The position numbers and the translations under genes were made by a program. A stretch of DNA of 64,000 nt from Beverwykella pulmonaria (taxonomy: Eukaryota; Ascomycota; Dothideomycetes; Pleosporales; Melanommataceae), in contig BCHH01000010.1 in the NCBI GenBank assembly GCA_001599595.1, positions 1,867,035 to 1,931,034 on the forward strand. Direction: 5' to 3'. Positions within the stretch are counted from its first letter, which is position 1, and every line of letters starts with the position of its first letter. Below are positions 22,278 to 34,454 of this stretch, piece by piece. Under the pieces are notes generated by a model. It searched no databases. It saw only the letters and a program-made list of their open reading frames with translations, and had not been told where the DNA came from.

Positions 22278-24077
22278 TTATTCTTTGACTAGACCCACAC
22301 GGCATGGATAGCCGTCCGCTGGGTGCGAACCAGGCTTGACTGTCTGATATGCTCTTTCACCCCTGACAGTCTTGATGACTTTGCCCTTGAGACCCAGTTT
22401 GCGAGCAAGTCTCGTCAACAATCCCTCGTATTCCAATTGCAAAGCATCCCATTCTTCATAAGCCGGTTGAATATCGAACGTCCTAGCCGTCAGAATGAGA
22501 ACTATCCTCATTTCGCTGTAGACCAACGTCTGGCCAATGCAGTTCCTTGGCCCGTGCTCAAAAGGCCTGAATGCGCTAGAGTTGGGCGCTGTATATAGCT
22601 CATGGCCCGGCTTAACCATCCAGCGTTCAGGGAGAAACTCTTCTGGGCGTGACCAAAATCGAGGATTCACATGCACAAATCGATGCATGATGGTTGCGCC
22701 CAGGTTCGCGGTTGGGTAGACGTTTCCGAGCTTATCAGTGATGGACACCCCAGCAGATCCTTGGCGGAGAGAAGATGCCGGAGGATAAAGTCGAAGAGTC
22801 TCTTTGATAACTGCTAGCGTGTATCGACATTGATTCAAGAGTGTTGGGGTTTCTTTGAGGGCGGCTGCAGCGTCGGCTTTCTCACCGAAGACAGTGTTAT
22901 GCTCTTGTCGTAATCGAGAGAGGACCTCAGGGTGTTTGGAGAGACAATGAAACACGTAGACTATGCTACTCGAGGTGGAGTCATTACCTGCAAAGATGAA
23001 CATCCGGATTTGGTTTGCTGCAATCCGGGCGAAGTCCTTGTCCAATGTCATCCTCTCGATGGATTGCTTCTTCTCGTGCTGCCTTTGAACTATGTAGTCT
23101 TCGAGTGCCAAAGCAATAACGGACTTTTCATGCTCAGTTTGACCGTCATTCGAGCGTGTTTTCTCCTGCTTCATCTCCAAGAACCGCTGTTGGATCTCCG
23201 TTCGAATGAACGTTTCCATGATTCTACCATGATACCACTGAACGAAGGGCCGGACCGGGTTGAGTAGAACCCGGGGGTCCCAGAACGAATGCCAAGCCAA
23301 TATAGTGTTGAGGGATAGAGCGAGAGGGTGTTGCGTACGTTGATGATTCAGATCAGCATCCCTATCAACATTGTGATTAGCTAGTTCCAATTGTACAGGT
23401 AAAAGTGGTCTTACAAGGTCGCCTTGGTAATAACATCCATTGTCAACCGAGTTGTAAGATCATCTAAGGAAAATACTCCTTTATTGACTCTTGCTCGTAG
23501 CTGATCACAAAACACCTCCACGTCCTTGACGACCGTAGGAACACGATTCATCATGGCTTTCGCACTAAAGCCTGGGTTGAGTAGCCCTCGCCAAAACTTC
23601 CAGTTCTCATTGTTCATTGATATGAGACTTGGTCCTCCAACGATAGGCAGCAAGGATTTGTGTTGACTCCCAGGCTTCTGCAGATTGTACTGGTTTGAGA
23701 CTTGATGCGAGGCTTCGGGACCATATATCATCAACACCTGGTCGAATACTGGCCAGAAATCGAAAAGAAACACCTCAGTGTCGCTGTGCTTGAGTACTAG
23801 GTCTTGCATAGCCATGTATACATTTGCATCTGGTGGTAAGCGGTCGAGATGGCGTTGCAGAACGAGAAGGTGGCCGGTCCACCAGCTCCAACCGGCTGGC
23901 ATTGCCTAATGACGGAACTCGTCAGCAGAATTCGGCAGAAAACAAATCTCTGCTTACAATCCCTTGCTTGCGAAGCTCATTCACCTTTGATCGTCTGCGG
24001 TAGCCAACGAATACCACGTACAAAATGGCAGAGACGAAGGGGACGCCGGTGGTAATGAGGATCTTGAACAACGCCAT
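22278..24077 (-). CDS. Cytochrome P450 monooxygenase
   Basis: Three exons, 24,077-23,958, 23,905-23,415 and 23,361-22,278, with introns of 52 and 53 nt, give 564 residues. Residues 1-30 form a hydrophobic membrane anchor ending in GYRRR. Family motifs are present in order: I-helix AGNDST (about 328-333), K-helix ETLR (391-394), and heme-binding FEHGPRNCIG with the ligand Cys near residue 478. The class II microsomal type uses NADPH-P450 reductase; the substrate is unknown. The text MPAGWSWWTGHLLVLQRHLD and FWDPRVLLNPVRPFVQWYHG is typical of a group found in fungal secondary-metabolism loci, but no synthase gene lies in this window, so pathway membership is not supported. The gene looks intact. 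Confidence 0.93.
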
Positions 24078-24557
24078 TTCACGAAACGTCCTGCGTAAAA
24101 GGACTGTCTTTGGAGTGCTTATTGAATGATCTTAAGGAATTGAGAATCACAATTGCTTCTTACGAAGAAAAGTATTCACTGCGACGGTGAGGCTAACTTT
24201 TCGCCCCAACACTTGCTTACGACAAAAGCCTAAGTGTGGTACTAGGAGTGTCATCAATGGACCGATTCGCGTGTGTTGGATGATGAACGTTGAAAGCTCG
24301 AGATTACATTGTGGTGGACCTCGATTTTTCCTGGCCGAGATGCAGGTGGCACAGCCCTACTCCTCGCATGCAGTCAGGCTCGGAGGGGAATGACAAACGG
24401 GAATGGACCGCAACCTTCTGACCTCGCCAGTGGGCAGGTGACACAGTGTTCTTGGCTAATGTCTCCACTTTTTGCGGCACAGCAAAAACGTGTGAACATT
24501 TAAAAGAAAGCAAGAAAGATTGCTTCGCTTCTCGTCGCGTTGAGGCAGAGGATAATA

Positions 24558-24684
24558 TGTAAGCAGAAGCCTCTAGGAAAGAGTATCAAAATGTGTATTC
24601 TGTGTGATGTATGTACAGCGGATATATATGACCGACCGATTAGTCAGTGGCATACCACGTGACAGTATGGTGTCCTGGTTACAG
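24558..24684 (+). mobile_element. MITE-like element, copy A
   Basis: About 127 bp from TGTAAGCAGAAG to GGTTACAG with internal CGATTAGTCAGTGGCAT, CCACGTGACA and TATGGTGTCCTGG. It shares these blocks with five other copies in the window and has no ORF. It lies upstream of the P450 gene. Confidence 0.8.
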
Positions 24685-24744
24685 CTTCATACGCTGTAGT
24701 ATATAGTATCTAAGCACCCTACTGCTCCTCTACCTCCTTGATTA

Positions 24745-24990
24745 TACGCTTGAAGGGCTAGTCTTGGTGGGCCTTGTTAATAACTGCTGTCTGCGCTAGC
24801 GCCTCACCAACTACTAAATCCTCGGGAAAGCGCTCCTGCCAACCGCGGTAAGGTGGATCTTCAAGTTCTTGAAAGAGAAGAGGCAGGATGGGATCGCAAT
24901 CAGCGCGCGCAAGAGCACGATTGAAGAACTGCCGTACATCTTGTGGCGAACAGTTGGAGAGCTTCTCTGAGATATACGTCCATCCGCAGC
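24745..24990 (-). pseudogene. Coding-like fragment, probably transposase N-terminal region
   Basis: On the minus strand a frame reads GCGWTYISEKLSNCSPQDVR, QFFNRALARADCDPILPLLF and FPEDLVVGEALAQTAVINKA before a stop near 24,760. The text resembles the DNA-binding front of a fungal DDE-transposase group, but no catalytic core follows. Preceding sequence (HFNETFLLVQQLLPYVF) is in another frame. Identity is an impression from memory, not a match. Confidence 0.4.
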
Positions 24991-25591
24991 CTTGAAAACG
25001 TAAGGTAACAATTGCTGCACAAGCAGGAAGGTTTCATTGAAGTGCAATATGCGTATTTGAACATTTATAGATCGCTATTAAACCTCAGGTTTCTGATGAT
25101 GTACGATGTTGAGATTCCTGGGCACACCCCGCCGCACGTGACTCTATTACTAGCTGTGCCCACTGTGTGCATGAGTAGTTGTGCGTAGATTGTCACGGTA
25201 ACCACTCTAGCTCCCTGACACTTTGCCCGATCAGACACCATGGTTGCGCACGAGCTAAGCACGCACTGTATTTAGCCTGTTGAGGAACCCTCTCTTCCTC
25301 TCCATCTTGACGTCTTGAACTATCCCAATAGTAGAATGAAGCAATCAATCTCTACATCTGATACTCTTATATCTGGCGTTTAAACCTGAATGCCTCGTCG
25401 TCGTGACAATTTGCCTAGAATTATCGCCACGTTTCCATGTAAAGCTACCTCTGATTCGGAATTTGGGGCAGATTTTCTAAATGTGTAAGAATGTTCTGAG
25501 TACGGATTATATCATAACATATTTCTAGTATAAGAAAATCAGGATGCTTGGATCAACAGTCGGGGCCACGAAAAAATAGCGATGTGCTTGG
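24991..25591. other. Intergenic
   Basis: Downstream of the chitin synthase. No coding signal seen. Confidence 0.55.
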
Positions 25592-28461
25592 TCAAACTCC
25601 TTTAAGCTGCAAATTGTCAGTCCACCAAAGCTCTCGTAAGGACTCGCGCAGAACTTACCTTCCTATGAGCCAAAAACCACATCGCCCCAACGAACCTAAA
25701 AGCACTAAGACCTGCCACGCTCCATAGGACAACAGAAAGATATATACCAGAATTTTCGGCTTGCTTCTGCTCCCGGGGAAGTTTGGAATTGATGAGAGCC
25801 GACATGCTGCTGGTCTCGAGCACAACCGTCGCAAGAGCCAGATTACTGATTACCCAGACCATGACGATACCCGAACGAACGCTTGCGTAGTACGACTTCT
25901 TCTTTTCATCTTGCTTTTTCTTCGCTTCTTCAGGGGATAATTCTTTCTTTTCATTCGAAGATGCATTTCCGATCTTGGCAATTTCTTTGTCGTACTGGAC
26001 GTTGGGGTGCGTGTACGACGGCTTAGGAAATGCTCCCTCTTCGTCGGCTTTTATATCACGACCCGGTGGGACGTTGTCCCCCTTCGTTCCCCAGCTCAGA
26101 TCGTGGGTGTTGCAGAATGCATAGACGTTCAAAACATTGATATATGTCGGCGTCATGAGAAGATATTGAATAAAGGAGGAAAACATATGCCAAGGGTCGA
26201 GGAAAAAGAAGGAACTTAGCACCCAAAGTGCGTAGGTCGAGATCATCGATAGAATTAATGTCGAAAAGACGTGGTTCGAAAGTAAGTCGCGGATACGAAA
26301 GCCTTTATGAATTTCTGCCTGAACTGATTTAACGGATACGAAGACAGATGCAAATAGGAGATAACTAAGGGATTATAAGCGTTATGATTAGGGGTCACCA
26401 CTCTAGAGTGAACTGGAACATACCACATGACAAGGGCCCAGTATCCAACCATTGTCAAGTATATTTTGTATGCGCCTTTTGGGGTATTGCCGAGGGCGAG
26501 AATGAAACAGCCAATCAGTGCAACGAGATAAGACCATTCAAAGAGAACAGCAAGAATCATTCCTGGTTTACCCAATAACGAGGGATCCGCACATGAGCGG
26601 GTGAGAATACGAAAAACAAGGAAGAAGTTGGCCTGTCGAATCTGTCAACTACACTATCCAAATTTTAATCGTTTAGGGAATGCTAACCAATGCAAACCAC
26701 GCGAACAACATGCTCACAAATTGGTAGATGATCTCGATAGTCAGTAAAAGCTTCCGGGAGAATGAATGCTTTGATCGCCAAATTCTCCCAAAGTGAGCAA
26801 TTGTATAGACAGCAGCGAAGAAACTGCCGTTCAACCAGCGTCGACGCTGAGAAATGAACTCAACAATGCCGTCGGGGACGTCTGTCTCTCCGGTCGAGCC
26901 TTTAACATATCGAAGAACCCATTTGGAACCTTTCTTGGTTACCAGTTCGTAGCAGAGGATGCGATCTTCCGCCAGATACATGTTAGCCGTGAAGAAACTC
27001 GATTTATCGTGCATACTCTCGCCAGCAAAGTACTGTTCCAATGGCCTGCCCTTGAGAGCTTCGAAACGATAGGCCGAGAAGGCGCCAGGAAGGACGGAAA
27101 TGAAGCCGAAAGCTGACTCAAGCGGTTTGTCGAGGATGTTGCTTATCTTGTATTCGAAGTTCTGAGTTGCAACCAAAGGGTTGAGCAGGCTTTTGCCCAA
27201 CCTGCCCAGATCAGCTTTGATCTCGCCACAGGCACCAGCACAATCAAGGTTACGGAAGAAAGTGTTCCAGAGCAAATAGATTGATCGCTCTCCAGGCTTT
27301 GTGCCTGCGTCAAGCAAAACACAGATGTTAGGTTGAAGGCAATCGCCAAACGCTTGGAAGAACCAGCGATGGGAGTTGATTTTCTGCTGGTTCTCCTGCT
27401 TCAAGCAAAAGAGCAGTTGCACTGGAGTGTTACCTCTTTTGATGGATACGATGCTGTCCTGCATATTAGGCTCCATTTGAGTCGTATACTAAATTGATGA
27501 GTACAAGCGTTCAATTCTAAAAGTGGAAAAGTGTATGACCAACCTCGTAGATGTGGGCAGCAACCTTCTCTCCGTTTACGGACTCACTGGATACGCCCTC
27601 TTGATAGACTCCAAGCCCCGCTAGGAGAGCACGGGAGCCTGGATCGATCTTGTTGACACCGTCGCTGACAATGCACACCACTATCCTTCTCCAGGAACCC
27701 CTGCCCCATCAGGTTTGTTTGTAGTCTCCATGTAATTGATATTCTCAAAAATTCCGATCAATGTTCTGGCAAGCAAATCCTGTTTTTCATTATACATGGT
27801 GACAACGATGAAGAGTTCAACCTGTCTCGGCATCGAATACAAGTTCTGCCGCAACTCGAAGCGTCGACCACGAAACTCCAAGGGACCACCGGTCGCGGCT
27901 GTATATCTCATGTGTGTGAATTCGTTAGACCGCTGTTGCTCCGGTAGGAGCTGATCAAACAGCTTGTAGGGCACGGCGCAGTCTATCACGTAGTTGTTCT
28001 TGTAATTTGGCACATAATGGCTGTATCTCGGTTGCACATGCTCTGTGGGTTCGTAAGGACGGTGGTACGATTGATGATTCGCACTGCGTGAAGCATTGTA
28101 TGATTCATGAAGACCGTAGGAGTAGGCAAGGTTCTCGATCGAAAACTACGGAAGGTCAGATACTAGGGAAGCGAACCTGTAGGACACACTCACTGTTGGC
28201 TGGGCGGCTAGCCGATCTCTGGAGTCCAGAAATCGACTCGAATTAGGACCGAATGGCGGAAAGGCCCCAGGCATGGAAGAGTGGCCCGAAGAGTTCCGTA
28301 ACCGCTCGTACTGGTTCCGATGAAGGCCTTCATATTCGCCGCCGTGGCCGTCCGCTCCTATAGTTGGAAGATGTTAGGATTTCTTTGTACCAATCCTCAA
28401 ATAAGAGGTTCATGACGACTGGACGAATGGCAAATCGCGTACCTAAGCGTTGGTATGACAT
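25592..28461 (-). CDS. Chitin synthase (class I-III type) with apparent 1-bp deletion
   Basis: Seven exons: 28,461-28,443, 28,357-28,194, 28,145-27,544, 27,488-26,688, 26,632-26,424, 26,364-25,659 and 25,606-25,592. Introns have good borders. About 838 residues would result. The front is hydrophilic. The catalytic region has [57 protein letters not shown] followed by [17 protein letters not shown] and [13 protein letters not shown]. Several membrane segments follow ([33 protein letters not shown]). It makes chitin from UDP-GlcNAc at the plasma membrane. Exon 3 is 602 nt where 603 is needed: between ETTNKPD and WGRGSW the frame slips by one base near 27,710, and no intron fits. This is either a real lesion or a sequencing error. 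Confidence 0.9.
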
Positions 28462-29849
28462 GATGGTTCAGTCGCTTGCGATCGACATGCAACTGGCGTG
28501 GACTAGGGCCTTCGTGTGCCTGTAGATCGGCGGTGTGGATTAAATCTTAAAGCGAATGGAAATAATAGAAAGCTGAGAATGGACAAAAGAATGAGTGGGG
28601 TCTAGAGGAAGTTAGTAGCTTTCTTTTCAGAGGTTATGCCGCAAATCGTGGCTTGTTCAACCCGGGCCAAAGAATATCCATCCTAGGAGAGCCTCCAAAA
28701 GGAGTTTCGGCAGATTCAGGGGTATGCTACTCAAAGGAAGCTTCCACAACCTATTATCCTCCCGTCCTCTCGCCCTGTTCTCACACAGAAGGTTGAAACC
28801 CATTGCCAAGTCTTGATCATTTGTTCTGATGAGTTATTTAGCTCACATCTGGATCAGAGATAACTTTTTATGATAGTCTTCTTGAACCCTTATATCTGGC
28901 AGAATGAACCTTACAGGATCCGCAGATGGTGGCGCTTTCAGCCGCACAATATTTAGCCACTCATATTGCGTGAAGCGCCCAGCGATGCGCCTCAGTGACG
29001 AACAAACCCCTTGCTTGTGCTTGCATATTCAGGTGAAACGCCTGTGGCGGCTAAGGCTAGCCGCTTTCGCCATGCCTTCAAGCTTGATCATGCAGACGGT
29101 TTGTGTAAGGTAATAGACAGGACGCTGTTAACAAGTTCGCATTGTATTCCTAAACTAATAGAAGAAAGCATAGGGAAGAAGATGATGATGATTAGGGGCC
29201 AGTAGATATACGGCTCATCAGATATACGACTAAGGTTTGTGCGCGTTGCTATAGCTTGTTTGTCGCATCTGCGTTGCCATGATTCGCTCGTGGAATCCGT
29301 GCTGCCATGTGCTGCCATGGCTCGTTTGTGGAATCTGTAAGCAGGCTGGAATATCGAATATTCCGCTTGTTTAAGGTTGATTGCGCGTTTGTGGGTGGAG
29401 ACATGTTGGTAGTACTGCAATGTTGATGGTTCTTGGCAATGTGGGCGGCTTTTGGGTATGCGTTAACAACTTTTCGGCCCGTGGGTCACATGATGAGTCA
29501 CCTCTATGTTTGCACATGTGAGTCACCTCCATGTTTGCTTTCACGTTCTTGGCAAGACCACAGATATTTCTTCAGTAGTTCTCTTCTATAGCATCAATAC
29601 AATCAACATCAATCTCTCTATCAAACTTCGTCTTACCGCGACAGAGCTTAGTAATAAACGCGTTTTTATTAACGTCTGATGGCAACCCCTATTAGGTTTA
29701 TGCAAACTTGTTACCTTACATGGGAAAACCTTGGTTCTGCCGTACAGGTATGAGGTCCCTTGCGGGTTGCTTACGACTGCCGTTTGTCCATGCTATGTTG
29801 CTTCCGTGTGAACCGCTGCTTCCTATATAACCTACTGTCATATTACAAG
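28462..29849. other. Intergenic, chitin synthase upstream region
   Basis: Contains the chitin synthase promoter. Imperfect short repeats occur near 29,285-29,330 (GTGCTGCCAT) and 29,490-29,540 (GAGTCACCTCYATGTTTGC twice). No gene is supported. Confidence 0.5.
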
Positions 29850-29980
29850 TGTAAGCAGAAGTGAGGAGGAAAAGGTCTCAAGATGTGTATTTGATGTGAT
29901 GTATGTACGGTTGATATATATATGACGGACTGATTAGTCCGTGGCATATCCACGTGATATTATAGTATCCTGGGCTTACA
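29850..29980 (+). mobile_element. MITE-like element, copy B
   Basis: 131 bp from TGTAAGCAGAAGTGAGGAGG to TGGGCTTACA with GACGGACTGATTAGTC, ATATCCACGTGATA and the shared TATATATATGAC core. No ORF. Confidence 0.85.
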
Positions 29981-30990
29981 ACCAGTGTACCCATAATAGT
30001 GCCAATTCGCCTATTCTCTATCTTCTCCGCTGTGTGTATGTGAAGTCCCTACGTAACGCACGCGATCCATCTGCGTAGAGACTGTGTCGGGTCACTACTT
30101 CGCCGTAGCCTCAACCGTCCTACCCAAGTAGGGGGATACCGTTTAGGCGTCGTTACCCTGGTGCCCACACCAGATTCTGTTCAAGTAACGCCCCTATTAG
30201 GAAGGACATACTCACTAGCAATGTTAACTTTCTCCAAGCTGCCGTGAAGCAAGAGGGGTACAGGCGGACCATAAGCGTTTGTATGTGATTGTGTTCCGTG
30301 GGGAGTATTTGATTAATCAATAGGGGATGGAGAAAGTAGAGAAGAGGACTAGGGAAATCCTTAGACCGCGTAAATGAGTTTGGCTTCGGCGAGGAGGTCA
30401 ATGATTGTGAGGGGTAGCCGGCGAGCCGACTGCGAGGTATCTGCGAGTAGGCGGATCTACCTGGGTCGATCCGGAATGGTGATATTTGTGTCGCCAATCT
30501 GACGCGATTGCTATGCCTGTGTTGGTGGTGAGTTCACGTTGTTGCTCACCCAAACGCGATGAAGACTCTGCACTCTCACCACCATCGCACAGCGTCTCCC
30601 TTGCGGGACTGCTGCGACGTCTCAGATTGGCTCTGAACCAGTAATAAACATTACTCTGATGGAAAAATGATGTATTACGGCCAGATTCCCAGGCGCAGCT
30701 TTGTGGAGGCTCTGAAGACGATTTTGCGCCCACGCGTTTTTATTAGTAAGTGCAAAACCCTTGTACTGCTACTAATACCGGTATATCTTTATTAAATTTT
30801 GGTCCATGTAAGGCCTAGTTCAGGCACCCGCTACAGGCACCCGCTACAGGCACCCGCTACAGATAGTTATCTCGGCGCACGGTTTATCGCGCGAGTTGTG
30901 CGTGACTCATGATATACGACACATAAAGTCACTTCAACTCAAATACCGTAGCACATTTAGTGACATCTACTTGCCCGTTCGTCGTTAGAC
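29981..30990. other. Intergenic, possible LTR-type debris
   Basis: The 14-mer ACGCGTTTTTATTA occurs near 29,658 and again near 30,733, and nearby text resembles the end of a retrotransposon LTR. The limits are not defined and no coding part is left, so this is only a suspicion. Confidence 0.25.
30821..30862 (+). repeat. 13-bp tandem repeat, three units
   Basis: CAGGCACCCGCTA is repeated three times without mismatch, about 130 bp upstream of the 30,991 start codon. Confidence 0.95.
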
Positions 30991-32277
30991 ATGACTATAC
31001 CACCGTTTTTACGCATCCCACGCGAACTCCGCGACCGCATTTATCATTTCGCGCTTCTCAACCAACGCGCCCAATTCTACACCGCCAACCTCTCCCTGGA
31101 CATCCACTACATCGAAAAGCCCAACAATTTCGACCCGTATGAGAATCATAATCTGCGCTGGTTGCTCACCTCTCGCCAAATCCTTTTGGAAGGCCTCGAT
31201 CAGTTCTACATGCACGCTAGGCTCCAACACCACAGCATATGCGGCCATGGTAACACAAATGATATTACGCTCGATGGAAGCACGTCGATCTTTGATTTGG
31301 GGAGAGTGAAGTCCGCCGAATTGTCTCTGCAGATGGGTAAGACGTTTCACGAGCGAGACGACAAATACTACGGTCTCATCGTACCAAGAGGGAAAGAGAA
31401 GTGGGTGGGGAGCGATGAGGATTTCGCGGAACTGGGAAAGGTTATCAAGAGCATGGACCATTGCGCATTTGAGGACCTGAAACTCACGGTCTATTTGTTC
31501 AGAACATACAACCAGACTAACAAATACGAGGATACTAGAAATAGATGGGTCATAAATTTGTAAACTCTTTTAGACCGGTTCTGCTGGTTCTTTCTGATCT
31601 CTCTGCAGGGGTACCGAGAGCGACGCCGGTAGCAATACCAGTAGCGAGGACAACGAGGGCGACGATGATTATTCACGCAGCGATAGCGACAGCGACAGCT
31701 ACACAGAGGGCTACTGGAACGCATACGGCACGAATCTCACGGGCCCTGACTGGACCAACGGATACCTGGTTGACTTTGACTTTCTCAAGAACTTGGGAAC
31801 CCGGTGGAAGCGCATCCAGATCGAGTACATCCCGACATATATGTTGGCTTACTGGGGTGACGAAGATCCGTTAGCTGCGAACATTGTAGCAGTGCCGATC
31901 ATTCAGAAGGGTCTTGTTGAGATCGCCAAAGTGCTAGTCGGTGGCGAAGGCTGGGTCATTCGGGATAGGGTCGAAGAGGTGGAAACCAGTGCGGCGCGCT
32001 GGTTGCTGGGTGTTGCTCAGGGGCCCGGTGACGAGAGGGTGCAGGAGCTGGAGCACATTGGACTGCGGAGCTACCTGGGGGAGTGCGTGGGATGTGGTAA
32101 CAGGGAAGAGACGTTCACCTTGCAATCTGATGGAGAAGACGGCATCATCAAGTTCGTGGGTAAGGAGTGCGGTCACGTCGTGAGTCCCATCTGCAGGCCC
32201 ATCGCGACTTTTGTGTTCGCTGACATTGATTCTCCTAGGTCGAAATTGAGACTCCCGTTGTTGGTAAGGAGATGTAG
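30991..32277 (+). CDS. Protein of unknown function with F-box/2EXR-like N terminus
   Basis: Exons 30,991-31,559, 31,609-32,179 and 32,239-32,277, with 49- and 59-nt introns (GTAAAC...CTGCAG; GTGAGT...CTCCTAG), give 392 residues. It opens FLRIPRELRDRIYHFALLNQ, the short helical motif common to fungal proteins annotated as F-box-like or 2EXR. A central Ser/Asp/Glu-rich linker (SDSDSDS) separates it from a mixed domain containing RWKRIQIEYIPTYMLAYWGD and a CVGCGNREE motif. It ends EIETPVVGKEM. Function is unknown. If intron 2 is retained, the frame instead runs on into basic low-complexity text to 32,476. Confidence 0.8.
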
Positions 32278-32438
32278 AGTTATAACGCGTCGTATTGCGC
32301 TCTTTCTCTATCAAACGTCATCTATTACGACAAAGAGGAAGCAGCCCAGAATCCGAATTCATCCAAGGATCGCTCGCCCCGCCTCCAACAGCTCGCGAAA
32401 AGTCCTTCCTTCCCTTCTCTTGCAGCACCGCATCCCAC

Positions 32439-33296
32439 TTACCATCCAGCATCGCAAACTTTCTCGGCCTTCGTGACATGTTTGTTGTAAGCGTCGGGAA
32501 AAGCGGAGCTGGGAATGAATATTAAATCTGCGAATCGGCAAAGGCATTTTGAATGATGAACTTACACCTGTACTTTCTGCGCGGCCGTACCAATGGCAAG
32601 ACTTGGCCAGTTCTTGACCCTCTTGAGGGCATTGAAGAAGAAGTGGGCACTTAGCGACGCATCCATGCGATCCTTGGTGGTTCCCCAGGAAGCACGCTGC
32701 TGGAAGATGCCGACAGAGTCATGATCGTGACCAACTCCATCGTGGGGATAGTTCAGAGAAGCGGGATAATTGCTGTTGGCGAGGATGCGGATGCCAGACT
32801 CCTGGAACGCAGTTGTGATGGCAATGTAGCAGGCGCGCTTCTGCTGGCTGGCCTGGAAGTCCTGCTTCGCGCGGGCGATGATAGTACGGGCATGTTTAGT
32901 CTGGACGGCGTTCAGGCCGGGGAGGTTGCCTTTGGAGGGAGCGGGTGTGGGGTCGCCGCCAGTAGGCTTCTTGATGCAGCATTTGAAGTTGGCGGGACCA
33001 GGGCAGAGGCCAGACTGGGTGGTAAACCCGGAGCTGCTGCACTGGGAGGCCCAGCGACAGTTGCCGCCCGAGGCGCAGGACGTCTTGACGCAGCACTTGA
33101 CATTGTCGGGTGTGCCTGGACAGGCATTCGAGATGAAGGAGCCGCCACCGCTGGAGCAAGAAGAGGTAGAGATGCAGACACCAGGAGCCCCTCCAGCGCC
33201 AGTGCAAGGGCCGTTGACGGAGGCGCGTGGAGCAAGGGCGCTCACCATGCCCGTGGAAAGCAATATGCCGAAGAAAAGAGTGTTGAGAAGTTGCAT
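32439..33296 (-). CDS. Secreted Cys-rich protein with lysozyme/transglycosylase-like domain
   Basis: Exons 33,296-32,566 and 32,508-32,439 (57-nt intron, GTAAGT...CCCAG) give 266 residues. Residues 1-22 are a clear signal peptide (MQLLNTLFFGILLSTGMVSA). Residues 31-110 hold two Cys-rich repeats, each ending CPGxxxxxKCC. After a Pro/Thr linker, residues about 128-266 resemble a domain common in actinobacterial secreted proteins: ARTIIARAKQ, AITTAFQESGIRILA with a possible catalytic Glu at 166, DHDSVGIFQQR at 191-201, then VSAFPDAYNKH encoded across the splice. Such domains are lysozyme-like; activity on peptidoglycan or chitin is inferred only. The start at 33,296 is chosen because the signal peptide begins there. 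The domain pairing suggests ancient transfer from bacteria. Confidence 0.85.
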
Positions 33297-34187
33297 AGTG
33301 AGAGAAATATGTACCAAGAATAAGTGCGTGAAAATAAAAGAGTGATAGAGACAGTTGGATGGCAACGTATTCAGAGGGCTTTCATCATCGCCTTTAGATA
33401 TATCTCTGGGTTGAGACGAGGCGGGTTGCCTGCTCGTACTTCGTATCGAAAGCGATCGTGATCTCACGGCTTCGCAGGACTGGTAACTTTAAACCATCGC
33501 GAAGCCTGTTTCACCACTCCAGAAGTGGTGTTTTCACTACAAGCGCACATTTCGCATTGCAAAGTTCTAATGCGGGCATGTTGTAATACGAACTTTTCGG
33601 AAATGTGTATATCGTGTTTTCAGCCTTAACGCCACATCGGTACTCTTGGCCAATCACGGGCTTCCGCCCCGTTTGACATTGATGTACAATCCCTTCCACA
33701 TTCCGAATGCCGGCAGAAGCAAGCTAAGATGCAATCTCCGAAAGCGAGGTTGATCATCTGCATCGTTCCTGTCGATCACGCCTCACTGCGCTGCCAGAAT
33801 CCATAAACCAAACACCATGGCCTTTACCTTCTAGCAAGGCTTTCCGATATTATTCGCCGAAATGACCGTAGTAACAGGGACCGATACGCGACTGTGAGAT
33901 CGTGATACAGGGTTAAAGCTTGATGTAAAACGGTGAAATCTCTCTACTATTTTAGGAACGAGGGTGTCTTCCTATAACTATTGCTTATCTATTAGCAAAG
34001 AAATACCTGTTAGATGCCCTATTGGGGTGGAGTCAAAGTGATAATAGGAAGAATGAAACGACTCGCAACCATGCGATGTCTGAGGCAGCAACGTACTGAG
34101 GTGATGTCACTGACCAAGATCAAAGATGTGTTTTGGTAGCAGTCCGTTCTTCATTCGTTTAATTTTACGGTTCGCGAATACGCGCCA
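33297..34187. other. Intergenic
   Basis: Promoter of the secreted protein and unassigned sequence. No gene supported. Confidence 0.55.
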
Positions 34188-34454
34188 ATGCGCCAACACC
34201 AAACCACCAATTTTTTCAACCCGCCCACACAACGCCGCGCGCTTCAAGAAATTAGTGGAAACGCGACATTACAATCCAATTTAACGCTAGGCCAGCGCCT
34301 GCGAATTATCGCAAAGTCTGTGGCTGACTGTACAACCAAGGAGCTGGTAGATGAGTTTCGCATCAGGCGCCTCCACTACACAATCCATGATCTCCCTCGC
34401 TCCAGCCGTCCTTGTAAAATTACACCTCGCGATGTGCCTGCGCTAGTTCTCTAG
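34188..34454 (+). pseudogene. Tc1/Fot-like transposase N-terminal fragment
   Basis: An 88-codon ATG-started frame reads QRRALQEISGNATLQSNLTL and GQRLRIIAKSVADCTTKELV, the front of a fungal Tc1-type transposase with its helix-turn-helix. It ends with SSRPCKITPRDVPALVL where the GRP linker and DDE core should follow. No core is readable downstream. It is a truncated remnant. Confidence 0.65.

Noticed and set aside
22278..28461. P450 and chitin synthase as parts of a secondary-metabolite cluster
   Set aside because: No polyketide, terpene or peptide synthase, transporter or pathway regulator lies nearby, so a cluster is not supported.
31934..32314. 126-codon open frame on the minus strand
   Set aside because: Antisense of exon 2 of the F-box/2EXR-like gene.
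32180..32476. Extension of the 2EXR-like protein to the stop at 32,476
   Set aside because: GTGAGT at 32,180, a CTGAC branch site and CCTAG at 32,238 form a good intron that gives a short ordinary C terminus, while the extension is basic low-complexity text.
32721..33323. 200-codon open frame on the plus strand
   Set aside because: Antisense of the secreted Cys-rich protein. GC-rich coding DNA opens the opposite strand, and the plus translation is alanine/glycine low-complexity.
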